The position numbers and the translations under genes were made by a program. Below are positions 3,837 through 11,723 of a DNA stretch of 11,723 bases, in pieces (within the stretch, counting starts at the first letter, position 1; each line of letters starts with the position of its first letter). The stretch is from Oscillospiraceae bacterium (lineage in GTDB: Bacteria; Bacillota; Clostridia; Oscillospirales; Acutalibacteraceae): assembly GCA_902797915.1 (NCBI GenBank), contig CADBUK010000091.1, positions 1-11,723 of the forward strand, written 5' to 3'. Below the pieces are notes generated by a model that was not told the DNA's origin, made no database searches, and saw nothing but the letters and a program-made list of their open reading frames with translations.

Positions 3837-6665
3837 TTATTGAGCTTTTTTACGCTTGTTTAACGTTTCCCAAACGACTGCAACGCCCGCAAAGCAGGCA
3901 AAGCCGAGGGCTGAAAGGCAGGCGGAATATTTTAGCAGAGAGTTCTGATAAACGAATTCTACGCTGTGCTCGCCCTCTTCCACATAAATCGCCGTAAACG
4001 CCGTGTTTGCAAGGTAAGTTTCAACCTCGCCGCCGTCAACAAAGGCGTGCCAGTTTTCCGTAAACGGAACGGAGAAATAAAGCCATTCGCCCTCGTCGGC
4101 GGTAATGCTGCCGCTGAATTTATCCGTTTCAATTTTCAGGTTTTGCAGCGTATTTGCCGAAAGCTGCCGCGCTCTAAGCGAAAGCGTGTCAAGCGGGACG
4201 GACGCAATTTTTAAACTGCCGAAGCAGTAACAGCCCGGCTGAGTGAGCGTAAGCGTCAATTCCGTGCAGGGCTCGGCGTAATAGCCGAAGCAAAGCGTGT
4301 AATCCTCAATGCCGCTGTAATAATCGTGGTACGGGGTTGAAAGCCCGAAATATCTGGACTTTTCATTCATTTCGGCATTAACGCCCGCATAGGTTATCTC
4401 CCTTGTGTTAGCGGAATTAAACCTTGCAATCGCGCGCAGCTTGCCGTCCTGCTCCTCCTCTGCAGAGCCGCAGACCGCGGCAAGCTCAAGCGGCGGCACA
4501 AAGCTGTAACGCGCGTTTTCAACCGTAAGATAAAGCTGTTCGTTTGCGGGAAGCGGCCGGGCAAATTTTAACGTAACGGTTTCGTTTTGCTTTTCGGAAT
4601 AATAGCAGCCGTCCTTTTCCGTAACGCCGTCTGAAAGCAGGATTTCAAAATCGGAATAATCCTTTACCGTCAAGTCCAAATCCGAAGCCGAAACGCTTGC
4701 CTGAGCACCGCTGACAACCGCTGCCTGAGTTAACGCAAGGCGTTTTTCAACGGGGCTGAGGGCGGCATATTCCTCCTCGCTGAGCGTGTTTTTGTACGCA
4801 AAGCCGAAGGGCACGTAATTCTTATTCTCATAAACGTTCAGCGCGGGTCCCTTTTCAAGCCCGCCGTTTGAGCTTACAGCAGTAAGCTCGTTTTCGTCAT
4901 AGCCGTAAGGCGCGTGGCGGTAAGCGCCCGCAGTGTAGTACTTAACATTTTCAATCAGCCCCAGAAAAGCGTCCGAATCCGTAGGCTTGATTGAGGAATA
5001 ATTGCCGTGCACAAGCTGCATTTCGTACTGAAAATCGTTGATGTGGCTGTTCAGCAGGCTGAAGTAACCCACCGTGCCGTAGGTTTCGTTAATAAGGCAG
5101 GTGTTGTAATCATAAGCGGTTGTGCCCGCAAGCTCAACTCTTTCAACCGCAGTGTCCGTGCTTTGAATCTGCTTGATTTTTTTGAAGCCGTTATTGTAAG
5201 CACAATCCTGCGCGGTTTCGTAGGGAAGGAAAGTTGTAACGTACTTTGACTCTCCCCTGCCGTAGATATAAAAGCAGTTTGCCGCAACGCAGAGCGTAAC
5301 CGCCGCAGCCGCGCCGCAGCGCAAAAGGCGCGCGGGGTTTTTAATTTTAAACGCCTGTTTGATTTCGGGGTAACCGACGCAGGCGGAATTAACAAGAACT
5401 CCCGCCGCAAACACCGTAAGCATTAACGCGGAAAACAGCGCCGACGGCGTTCTTGAAAAGCGCAGAAGCAGCAGCAACAAATCATAAGCCGCAACCGCGC
5501 CGAACGAATACGCCGCGCGTTTAAACGAAACGCTTTTTAGACTGTCAAGCGCAAGGGCAAAAATGTAAGCCGCGGCAAGCGCCAGCGCAAACACCCAGCG
5601 GTTTGTTACGTAGGAAAAGCCGTTCATTACCTTGCCGAAAACGGGAAGGAGCAGCAGGGCAAAGCAAAGCGCGAAGCACAGCTTTTCAAAAACCGCCCTG
5701 CCCTTTTGCGAAAATACGATTATCAGCCCGTAAACCGCAAGCGCGGTTAAGCCGAGGTAAGTTGTAGTGTCCCCCGCAGGCGCCGTGCCCGCAAAGCTGC
5801 CCGCAAGAGAGGCGTAATAATTTGCTGGGTAAAACATATTCAGCCCGTATTCGACGCCGCTTCTGCTTGCGGAAAGGAAAACCTTTGCAATCGGAAAAAG
5901 AATAACCGCGGCGCACGTTACGCCGAGAACATACGCCCCGCCGAATTTGAACAGCGAGGGCAAAAGCTTTTTAAAGAAATCCTTTTTGTAAAACGTTAAC
6001 AGCCTTACAAAAATATATAAAACCGTAAAAACGCTTAACACATAGAAGAAATAAAAGTTACTTGCCGCCGCAACGAAAATCATAAAGACAAACAGGTACG
6101 GGCGTTTGCCGTCAAGCAGCAGCTCTGCGCCGAGAATTATCAGCGGAAGATAAATCATCGGGTTAACAAAAAACGGATGGCGCACGCCGAAAAACAGCGC
6201 AAAGCTGTTAAAGGCGTAAATCAGCCCTGCAAGCGAAGCCGCACGTGCGGAGATTTTTTTATACCCCGCAAGGCAGCCGAAGGCAACGCCCGAAAGGTAA
6301 AGCCTGAAAATATAGAGCGCGCCGTAAAGATACGCCGTGTACTTTGACGGCACAAGGGCTGACAGCAGATTAAGCGGGTCGCCGATTACGTAATAAGCCA
6401 GCGTTGCCTCAATATCGTCGCCAAAGGCAATTGAAAAATCATACTGCGGCAAAACGAGCTGCCCCGCCAGAAGATTGCGCGCAATTTCGCGCAGGTATTT
6501 GCCCCAGTAGATAAGGGCTGTATAATGCTGTCCCGAGCCGTCGGGGCTCCAGATAAAGCTTGCGTTATACCTTGCGAAAACCGAAAAGCCGACCGCCGCA
6601 ACAACGGCAAAAAGCAGCGTATAAAGCGCAAAAAAGGATTTTGAAAAAGAATTTTTAGTCTTCAT
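3837..6665 (-). CDS. YfhO-family polytopic membrane protein, canonical-motif copy
   Basis: This 942-residue protein has a transmembrane segment at about 11-31, a first outer loop with SPDGSGQHY (40-48, acidic Asp42), then LPQYDFSIAFGDD and YYVIGDP (91-97), which are typical of the YfhO family. Many hydrophobic helices follow up to about residue 465, with TNRW at 354-357. A long, mostly hydrophilic region, probably extracytoplasmic, runs from about 470 to 905, and a last membrane helix and basic tail (NKRKKAQ) close it. Bacillus and Listeria YfhO-type proteins are GT-C-like and take part in glycosylating lipoteichoic acid; that role here is inference. The start ATG at 6665 has AGAGGG about 7 nt upstream and overlaps the end of its paralogue by 11 nt. 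The longer frame to 6704 lacks such a site. No partner glycosyltransferase (CsbB type) is in the window. Confidence 0.87.
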   Translation of the reverse strand: MKTKNSFSKSFFALYTLLFAVVAAVGFSVFARYNASFIWSPDGSGQHYTALIYWGKYLREIARNLLAGQLVLPQYDFSIAFGDDIEATLAYYVIGDPLNLLSALVPSKYTAYLYGALYIFRLYLSGVAFGCLAGYKKISARAASLAGLIYAFNSFALFFGVRHPFFVNPMIYLPLIILGAELLLDGKRPYLFVFMIFVAAASNFYFFYVLSVFTVLYIFVRLLTFYKKDFFKKLLPSLFKFGGAYVLGVTCAAVILFPIAKVFLSASRSGVEYGLNMFYPANYYASLAGSFAGTAPAGDTTTYLGLTALAVYGLIIVFSQKGRAVFEKLCFALCFALLLLPVFGKVMNGFSYVTNRWVFALALAAAYIFALALDSLKSVSFKRAAYSFGAVAAYDLLLLLLRFSRTPSALFSALMLTVFAAGVLVNSACVGYPEIKQAFKIKNPARLLRCGAAAAVTLCVAANCFYIYGRGESKYVTTFLPYETAQDCAYNNGFKKIKQIQSTDTAVERVELAGTTAYDYNTCLINETYGTVGYFSLLNSHINDFQYEMQLVHGNYSSIKPTDSDAFLGLIENVKYYTAGAYRHAPYGYDENELTAVSSNGGLEKGPALNVYENKNYVPFGFAYKNTLSEEEYAALSPVEKRLALTQAAVVSGAQASVSASDLDLTVKDYSDFEILLSDGVTEKDGCYYSEKQNETVTLKFARPLPANEQLYLTVENARYSFVPPLELAAVCGSAEEEQDGKLRAIARFNSANTREITYAGVNAEMNEKSRYFGLSTPYHDYYSGIEDYTLCFGYYAEPCTELTLTLTQPGCYCFGSLKIASVPLDTLSLRARQLSANTLQNLKIETDKFSGSITADEGEWLYFSVPFTENWHAFVDGGEVETYLANTAFTAIYVEEGEHSVEFVYQNSLLKYSACLSALGFACFAGVAVVWETLNKRKKAQ

Positions 6666-9501
6666 TTTTCGCCCTCTTTCTGCGCAGCGCGGTCTCATTA
6701 ACAATCACAACGCAGGCAAATACGCCAAGCCCTGCAAGGCTTGCGCACACGCCCTTTTCAAAAGCGGTGTTGCCGTATTCAAGCACAATTTCGTGTGTGC
6801 CGCCGTCAACGTAAACCGCTGTAAACGCCGTGTTTGCGCGCTGAATTTCCGCTGATTTACCGTCAACTGAAGCGCTCCAAAATTCAGAATAAGGAATTGA
6901 AAGATAAAGCCAGCCGCCCTCGTCGGTTGTAATTGTGCCGCTGATTTTATCGGTTTCAACGCTCAGGTTTTCAAGCGTGTTTTCACGAAGAGCGGCAACA
7001 TCCGCCGCATAATTTTTAAAATCGCACGCAACAAGTTGAATATTTTCAAAGCAGTAATCGCCTATTGCGCCGAACTTGAGTTCAACCGAAACAACGCCGC
7101 CGTCGGTTTTACCGAGATTAACGGTAAAGCTTTGCGCGCCCGAATAATTATTGTTGCGAGGAGCGGCAAGCTCAAGGCTGCCGCGTTTGCAGTCGGTTTT
7201 AACATCTATTACGCTTTTATCCGCGTTTTCAGACGGCTTGCTTTCAAAAAGAAGCTCCTGCGCGGCGCTTTTCGTCAAGCCCTCAAGCGCTGAGGGGTTA
7301 AATTTTTTAATCTGCTTTTTCTTTGACTGCGGCTCAAACTCCGCGCCGCCGATAACCAGATAAAGCTGTGCGTCTGACGGCACGCTCGCCTCCAGCGTGA
7401 TTTTTGCGTTTTTTGCAAAGGTGCTGTAAGCGTTTGCGCTTTTCGCATAAACGGTGTCGCCGAGGTTTAATTTATATTCAAGCTGCTCGGAGCGGATATC
7501 AAGCGCTTCGGCAGTAGTGTTTGCATAGCCGTCCTTACAATCACTAAGCACAACTGCCTTTGTGAGCGCAAGGCGTTTTTCCGCCGAGTTAAGACCGTAA
7601 TAATCGTAATCGGAAATTACGTTTTTATAAACAAATCCGAACGGAACATAGTTTTCATTTTCATAAAATTCAAAATACGTTTTCTCTTCGGAACGGACGT
7701 CGGTTTTCTCTGCGTTTTCAACCGCGTCAGCCCCGTAGCCTGCGGGTAAAAGCTCCTTGTTTATGCAGGCAAAATAGCGCACGTTTTCAATCGCCTCAAG
7801 ATACGGGTCGCCGAAAGCGGGCTCAACCGCACTGCCCGCGGAGCGCGGGCTTTGCATTTCATCCTGAAGATGAAGCACAAACGGATTATTAACCGCGAAA
7901 TCGGACATTGTGCCGTAGGTGTTGTTAATGATGGCGTTATTGTAATCGCGCTTTTCCATCTGCGCGCCGTCATACCTTGCAACTGCCGTGCCCGTGTTCT
8001 GAAGCTCTTTAATGCCCTTCCATGTATTTTTGCCCGAAAAATCGTTTGCAAGGCGGAAGGAAGCGTTACTCTGCACCGCCGCACGCACCGCGGACTGACT
8101 GCCGCTTTCGGTATAAGCAAAACGGTAGAGCCCGTTTGTGCAGACTGCAATTACGCAGAGCGCGGCAAACGCCGACTTTAAAATTCTTGTGTTTTTATAA
8201 TTCAGTTTGTTAGTTTTGCCGAGCGTCCAAAGGATGAACGCCGCGCCTGCAAAGACGGCAAGAAGCATTATCTGTGCAAAATTTGCCTCAGTTCTCTGCT
8301 GCTTTATGCAAAGGCAGCAAACGCCGAGCGCCGCCGAAAAGGCAAGCGCAAAAACGCAGGCGCCGAGGCTGATTTTCTTAACGTTCTGCAGCTCGTTTGC
8401 AAAAACGAAGGCAACAAGCAGTGCAAGCGCCCACACCCAACTATTCTGCACCGAGCCGTTAAAGCTGAACAGCCAACCGAACACCGAAAGCAGAACGAAA
8501 ACGCAGCAGGTAACAAAAGCTTTTTTATAAAACCTGCCGTCCCCTTTCTTTGAAAAGAGCAGGATAATTCCGAAAGCCCCCGCCGCAGTAAAGCCGAGCG
8601 AAAGCCCGCCCTGCTCAATATAAGAGGCGTTCATAAACGCGGGCAGAAGCGAAAGGTAATAATCAAGGCCGTAAAGCTTTGCCCCGCAAAAGCTGCCAAG
8701 CGGTAAACCGATTGCATCAAGCACGGGCAGCAATAACGCCGCGGCGCACAAAACGCCGAGGGCATAGCCTGCGGCAAGCTTTGCGATTGTTTTGCCTTTG
8801 CCTTCCGAAACGGTGCCGAAACACATTTTGTATAAAACAAAAAGCAACGCAAAAACAGAAAGCTGAATAAAGAAATACACGTTACCCGCCGCCGCAAGAA
8901 AGATTGAAATAATAAACACATACGGGCGCTTGCCACCGCAAATCCGCTCAATTCCGTAAACGATAAGCGGAAAATAAATCAGCGGATTAATGCAATACTG
9001 GCAGTTAATTCCCTGCGTAAGCGCAAAGCCGCAGAAGGAATAAACCAACGCACCGAGCGCCGCGTAAGGCGCACGCACGCCCTTGTATTTCGCAAGCAGA
9101 CCGAACGAAAGCCCCGCCGCGTAAAGCCTCAGCACAGCCAGCAGCGAAGCAAAATAAGCCTCAAACCTTGACGGCACGGCTGCGCTTAACAGCGCAAACG
9201 GGTCGCCCGCAACATAAAAGCCGAGCGTGGACAGCACGTCGCCGCCGAGCCCGAGCGAAAAATCATACTGCGGCAGAACAAGCTGACCCGTAAGCAGATT
9301 TTTTGCAAGCGTACGCAGGTATTTGCCCCAGTATATCAGCGCTGTATAATACTGCGAAAGCCCCTCATTTTCCCAAACCAAAGAGGTTTTGAAAATAATG
9401 AAGGGCGAAAAAGAAGCCAGCGCCGCCACTGCAAAAATCAGCGTAAAGCAAACAAAAAAGCTTTGCTGCGGTTTAAATTTTTCTTTGGTTTCCCTTTTCA
9501 T
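6655..9501 (-). CDS. YfhO-family polytopic membrane protein, diverged paralogue
   Basis: This 948-residue protein has the same layout as the gene downstream: an N-terminal helix at about 17-38, TALIYWGKYLR (53-63), LPQYDFS (76-82), FYVAGDP (95-101), multiple helices, a large outer domain, a C-terminal helix and a basic tail. The two C-terminal regions are clearly homologous (ETDK-SG-IT-DEG-WLY and ANTAFTA-YV), so this is a tandem duplication. The loop that reads SPDGSGQHY in the other copy is WENEGLSQYY here (Glu46 in place of the Asp), and TNRW is replaced by QNSW (352-355). The ATG at 9501 has GGGGAT about 9 nt upstream. The open frame up to 9561 runs into the -35 box and cannot be translated from the predicted RNA. 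It is the first gene of the pair; whether it is a catalytic enzyme is open. Confidence 0.85.
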   Translation of the reverse strand: MKRETKEKFKPQQSFFVCFTLIFAVAALASFSPFIIFKTSLVWENEGLSQYYTALIYWGKYLRTLAKNLLTGQLVLPQYDFSLGLGGDVLSTLGFYVAGDPFALLSAAVPSRFEAYFASLLAVLRLYAAGLSFGLLAKYKGVRAPYAALGALVYSFCGFALTQGINCQYCINPLIYFPLIVYGIERICGGKRPYVFIISIFLAAAGNVYFFIQLSVFALLFVLYKMCFGTVSEGKGKTIAKLAAGYALGVLCAAALLLPVLDAIGLPLGSFCGAKLYGLDYYLSLLPAFMNASYIEQGGLSLGFTAAGAFGIILLFSKKGDGRFYKKAFVTCCVFVLLSVFGWLFSFNGSVQNSWVWALALLVAFVFANELQNVKKISLGACVFALAFSAALGVCCLCIKQQRTEANFAQIMLLAVFAGAAFILWTLGKTNKLNYKNTRILKSAFAALCVIAVCTNGLYRFAYTESGSQSAVRAAVQSNASFRLANDFSGKNTWKGIKELQNTGTAVARYDGAQMEKRDYNNAIINNTYGTMSDFAVNNPFVLHLQDEMQSPRSAGSAVEPAFGDPYLEAIENVRYFACINKELLPAGYGADAVENAEKTDVRSEEKTYFEFYENENYVPFGFVYKNVISDYDYYGLNSAEKRLALTKAVVLSDCKDGYANTTAEALDIRSEQLEYKLNLGDTVYAKSANAYSTFAKNAKITLEASVPSDAQLYLVIGGAEFEPQSKKKQIKKFNPSALEGLTKSAAQELLFESKPSENADKSVIDVKTDCKRGSLELAAPRNNNYSGAQSFTVNLGKTDGGVVSVELKFGAIGDYCFENIQLVACDFKNYAADVAALRENTLENLSVETDKISGTITTDEGGWLYLSIPYSEFWSASVDGKSAEIQRANTAFTAVYVDGGTHEIVLEYGNTAFEKGVCASLAGLGVFACVVIVNETALRRKRAKNED

Positions 9502-9532
9502 CAAAACTATCCCCATTAGAATAACTGTTAGT

Positions 9533-9561
9533 ATTTTAACATATATTAAAGGATATATCAA
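9533..9561 (-). promoter_or_regulatory. SigA-type promoter of the yfhO pair
   Basis: On the minus strand TTGATA (9561-9556) and TAAAAT (9538-9533) are separated by exactly 17 bp, each with 5 of 6 consensus bases. The predicted start near 9526 gives a leader of about 25 nt before the ATG at 9501. It lies directly downstream of the terminator that closes the AICAR transformylase gene. Confidence 0.78.
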
Positions 9562-9571
9562 ATATTTTTAT

Positions 9572-9606
9572 AATAAAAACGGCCTCACGGAAAACTCCGT
9601 GAGACC
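9572..9606 (-). terminator. Intrinsic terminator of the AICAR transformylase gene
   Basis: An 11-bp stem joins 9581-9591 (GGCCTCACGGA) with 9596-9606 (TCCGTGAGACC), with one G-U pair and a 4-nt loop. On the minus strand it is followed by GTTTTTATTA. It lies 22 nt after the stop codon at 9629. Confidence 0.9.
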
Positions 9607-9628
9607 ACAGTCTGTCAGTTATATAATA

Positions 9629-10804
9629 TTAATGATGGAAAAGGCGGATACCTGTCATCGCCATTGCGATACCGTGCTTATCGCAGCACTCAATAACCTG
9701 CTCGTCACGAACGGAGCCGCCGGGCTGCGCAATATACTTAACACCTGATTTAACAGCGCGCTCAATATTGTCTTCAAACGGGAAGAAAGCGTCTGAGCCG
9801 AGAGCAACCAAATCCATTTTCTTGTGCCACTCTGCCTTCTCCTCTGCGGTAAAGGGCTCGGGCTTTTCGGTAAAGTATCTCTGCCATACGCCGTCTGCAA
9901 GAAGCTCCTCATAATCGTCGCTGATATAAAGGTCGATTGCGTTATCCGCGTCGCACTTTCTTACGCCGTCAATGAACGGAAGGTTAAGCACCTTTTCGTT
10001 TCTGCGAAGCCAGAGCATATCCGCTTTGCTGCCCGCCATTCTTGTACAGAGAATTCTGCTCTGCTGGCCTGCGCCTACGCCGAGGGTCTGACCGCCCTGA
10101 GCGTAAACAACGGAGTTGGACTGCGTATATTTAAGGGTAATCATTGAAATAAGAAGGTCAATCTTTGCAATCTCGGGAATATCCTTAACCTTGGTAGGCA
10201 TATCGTCAAACAAATCCATTGTGATTTTTGCATTGTTGCGTTTCTGCTCAAAGCTGATGCCGAAAACCTGCTTGGTTTCCATTTCCTCAGGCACGTAATC
10301 GGGGTCAATCTTAATTACAAGATAGCCGCCGCGGCGCTTGCTTTTAAGAATTTCAAGCGCTTCGTCCGTGTAACCGGGAGCGATAATACCGTCCGAAACC
10401 TCTTTAACGAGGAACTGTGCAACCGAAGCGTCGCAAACATCGGAAAGAGCGGCAAAATCGCCGAAGGAGGATTGCCTGTCACAGCTTCTTGCCCTTGCAT
10501 AAGCAACGCCTATCGGGGAAAGCTCCAAGCCGTCGGGAACCATACAAACCTTGCGGTCAACCTCTGAAAGCGGCTGAGCAACCGCTGCGCCTGCGGGCGA
10601 AACGTGCTTAAATGAAGCGGCGCTCGGAAGTCCCGTAGCCTCTTTAAGCTCCTTAACAAGCTGCCAGGAGTTGAACGCGTCAAGCAGATTGATGTAGCCC
10701 GCGCTGCCGTTTAAAATCTCAAAGGGCAGCTCCTTGCCGTTCATATGAATACGGGCAGGGTTCTGATTTGGGTTACAACCGTATTTTAAAGTGTACTCCG
10801 TCAT
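9629..10804 (-). CDS. purH: Stand-alone AICAR formyltransferase (PurH C-terminal domain type)
   Basis: This enzyme transfers the formyl group of 10-formyl-tetrahydrofolate to AICAR, the penultimate step of IMP synthesis. The 391-residue protein consists only of the AICARFT domain. The catalytic Lys66-His67 pair lies in SFKHVSPAGAA (64-74). Further landmarks are ARARSCDRQSSFGDF (104-118), YTQSNSVVYA, the glycine-rich TLGVGAGQQSR, ALGSDAFFPF, AQPGGSVRD, and the closing TGIRLFHH. The N-terminal IMP cyclohydrolase domain (about 200 residues) of bifunctional PurH is absent, and no cyclohydrolase gene is nearby. This split form is known in Clostridia, where the second activity is encoded elsewhere. 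The ATG at 10804 has a perfect AGGAGG 7 nt upstream. The gene is monocistronic, with its own promoter and terminator, and is divergent from the ATP-grasp gene. Confidence 0.93.
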   Translation of the reverse strand: MTEYTLKYGCNPNQNPARIHMNGKELPFEILNGSAGYINLLDAFNSWQLVKELKEATGLPSAASFKHVSPAGAAVAQPLSEVDRKVCMVPDGLELSPIGVAYARARSCDRQSSFGDFAALSDVCDASVAQFLVKEVSDGIIAPGYTDEALEILKSKRRGGYLVIKIDPDYVPEEMETKQVFGISFEQKRNNAKITMDLFDDMPTKVKDIPEIAKIDLLISMITLKYTQSNSVVYAQGGQTLGVGAGQQSRILCTRMAGSKADMLWLRRNEKVLNLPFIDGVRKCDADNAIDLYISDDYEELLADGVWQRYFTEKPEPFTAEEKAEWHKKMDLVALGSDAFFPFEDNIERAVKSGVKYIAQPGGSVRDEQVIECCDKHGIAMAMTGIRLFHH

Positions 10805-10854
10805 AATTTTTCCTCCTTCGTCTGTGAAAAAATATTATTTAAACGAACAAATAT

Positions 10855-10883
10855 ATTTTATAATAGCCGATTGAAAAAAGCAA
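10855..10883 (-). promoter_or_regulatory. Candidate promoter of the AICAR transformylase gene
   Basis: On the minus strand TTGCTT (10883-10878) is followed after 17 bp by TAAAAT (10860-10855). The predicted start is near 10848. The -35 box is weak (3 of 6) and the -10 good (5 of 6). The site is interleaved with the plus-strand promoter at 10871-10899. ACGAAC at 10843-10848, near the transcript start, partly resembles a PurR box. Confidence 0.42.
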
Positions 10884-10899
10884 TAAAAAATGCTACAAT
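10871..10899 (+). promoter_or_regulatory. Extended -10 promoter of the ATP-grasp gene
   Basis: TTGAAA (10871-10876) and TACAAT (10894-10899) are 17 bp apart, each with 5 of 6 consensus bases. TGC just before the -10 adds an extended -10 element. The predicted start near 10906 leaves about 53 nt before the ATG at 10959. It overlaps the opposite-facing promoter of the AICAR transformylase gene. Confidence 0.75.
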
Positions 10900-10958
10900 C
10901 AGATGTATAAATATCCACCGATAACAGCCGCTAATTTGTGCAAATTTTATGAGATGAT

Positions 10959-11723
10959 ATGAACGGAATATTAGTTGTTAACCATTTTCTTAAAAGTGAA
11001 AAGTTTGAGGAGCTGCATTCCCACCTGCTGAAAACCGCGGCAGACTGCGGAGTAGACCTTGAGCAGAAAACAAACCTTGAGCTTGCAACCGAAACGCCCG
11101 AATGTGATTTCGTGCTGTTTTGGGATAAGGATGTTAACCTTGCCCGCAGGCTTGAAAACGCGGGGCTGCGCGTGTTTAACAGCGCCCGCTCAATCGCCCT
11201 GTGCGACGACAAGGCAAAAACCTTCCTTGCGCTTGACGGCGTTGTGCCCCAGCCCGAAACGCTGATTGCGCCGCTTGCCTTCGGCAGCGCGGATTATTCG
11301 GCTTTTGCAGACGCGGCAATCGAAAGGCTTGGGCTGCCGATTGTTTTTAAGGAGTGCTTCGGCTCCTTCGGCGAGCAGGTTTTTCTGTGCGGCAGCAAGG
11401 AGGAGCTTCTTGAAAAAATCACAGGCCGTCCGTTTTTACTGCAGCAATTTGTTGCGGGCAGCAGGGGCGAGGACGTGCGCATTGAGGTTATCGGCGGCAG
11501 GGCGGTTTGCGCAATGAGGCGCAGAAACGCGGACGACTTCCGCTCAAACATAACCAACGGCGGAACTGCCGAGGCTTACACGCCGACTCAGCGCGAGGCG
11601 GCGCTTGCGGTAAAGGCGTGCGAAGCGCTTGGACTAACCTTCGGCGGAGTAGATATTCTTAACAACGGCGCGGTGTGCGAGGTTAACAGCAACGCCCACA
11701 TTATTAATATAATGAAAGCAACG
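10959..11723 (+). CDS. RimK-like ATP-grasp ligase (3' end beyond the window)
   Basis: An open frame of 255 codons starts at ATG 10959 and continues past the window end. The N-terminal about 80 residues form a pre-ATP-grasp domain. Then come the nucleotide-binding Lys131 in VFKECFGSFGEQV (129-141) with its glycine-rich loop, LLQQFVAGSRGEDVRIEVIGG (160-180, Asp172 and Arg174), MRRR, DFRSN (193-197), FGGVDIL (Asp232) and the magnesium-site CEVNSNAH (Glu241, Asn243). This order matches RimK-type amino acid ligases, which join an amino acid or glutamate to a carboxyl group through an acyl phosphate. The substrate cannot be named: ribosomal S6, a cofactor, a peptide and others are all possible. The ribosome-binding site is weak (GAG about 5 nt upstream). 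About 30-50 residues are probably missing. Confidence 0.85.
   Translation, partial: MNGILVVNHFLKSEKFEELHSHLLKTAADCGVDLEQKTNLELATETPECDFVLFWDKDVNLARRLENAGLRVFNSARSIALCDDKAKTFLALDGVVPQPETLIAPLAFGSADYSAFADAAIERLGLPIVFKECFGSFGEQVFLCGSKEELLEKITGRPFLLQQFVAGSRGEDVRIEVIGGRAVCAMRRRNADDFRSNITNGGTAEAYTPTQREAALAVKACEALGLTFGGVDILNNGAVCEVNSNAHIINIMKAT

Noticed and set aside
5007..5410. Internal open frames on both strands within the downstream yfhO gene
   Set aside because: They overlap a frame with continuous family homology and have no supported ribosome-binding site or recognisable domain.
9502..9561. N-terminal extension of the upstream YfhO protein
   Set aside because: The extra codons overlap the -10 and -35 boxes of the promoter, so they would not be in the mRNA.
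10805..10958. Purine riboswitch or paired PurR operator upstream of the AICAR transformylase gene
   Set aside because: The leader is only about 40 nt, too short for a purine riboswitch. Only one imperfect PurR-like half-box was seen, with no inverted partner at the expected distance.

Overview
The window looks like a chromosomal segment of a spore-forming member of the class Clostridia, probably an Oscillospiraceae-like gut bacterium. The evidence is a cotJA-cotJB spore coat pair, a stand-alone AICAR transformylase, a Bacillus-type MazF/EndoA, YfhO-family membrane proteins, and strong Shine-Dalgarno sequences with Gram-positive-style promoters. Coding regions are rich in GCC/GCG/CGC codons and the short intergenic gaps are AT-rich. 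The genus is an inference; no rRNA or other marker is present.

Layout. Bases 1-171 are non-coding. They hold a 9-bp direct repeat, a larger inverted repeat and a tandem array of mini-hairpins separated by a 7-nt spacer (ATTTCAC or near variants); this is the least explained part of the window. Bases 172-2803 are a compact minus-strand operon, dusB-nagA-trmL, with a good promoter at its head. It places two tRNA-modification enzymes on either side of an amino-sugar deacetylase. Bases 2801-3370 hold the minus-strand spore coat pair cotJA-cotJB, ended by a strong intrinsic terminator with no cotJC. A solitary plus-strand mazF toxin gene (3456-3797) is transcribed divergently from cotJA and has no visible antitoxin. 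A GNRA-loop terminator separates it from the converging yfhO genes.

Bases 3837-9561 are a minus-strand operon of two tandem YfhO-family membrane proteins (942 and 948 aa), with a clear promoter and an 11-nt overlap between the genes. The upstream copy has lost two residues that the downstream copy keeps. Bases 9572-10804 hold the stand-alone AICAR transformylase of purine synthesis, with its terminator. It is divergent from a RimK-like ATP-grasp ligase gene (10959 to the window end), and the two genes have interleaved promoters in the 154-bp gap between them.

Most of this is ordinary housekeeping and accessory chromosome. I found no phage, plasmid, CRISPR or insertion-sequence genes. The points most worth following are the mini-hairpin array, the diverged YfhO duplicate, the orphan MazF beside a sporulation operon, and the cotJAB operon without cotJC. 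Several start codons were moved from the longest-ORF position to sites supported by a ribosome-binding site, by promoter position, or by alignment to family numbering.
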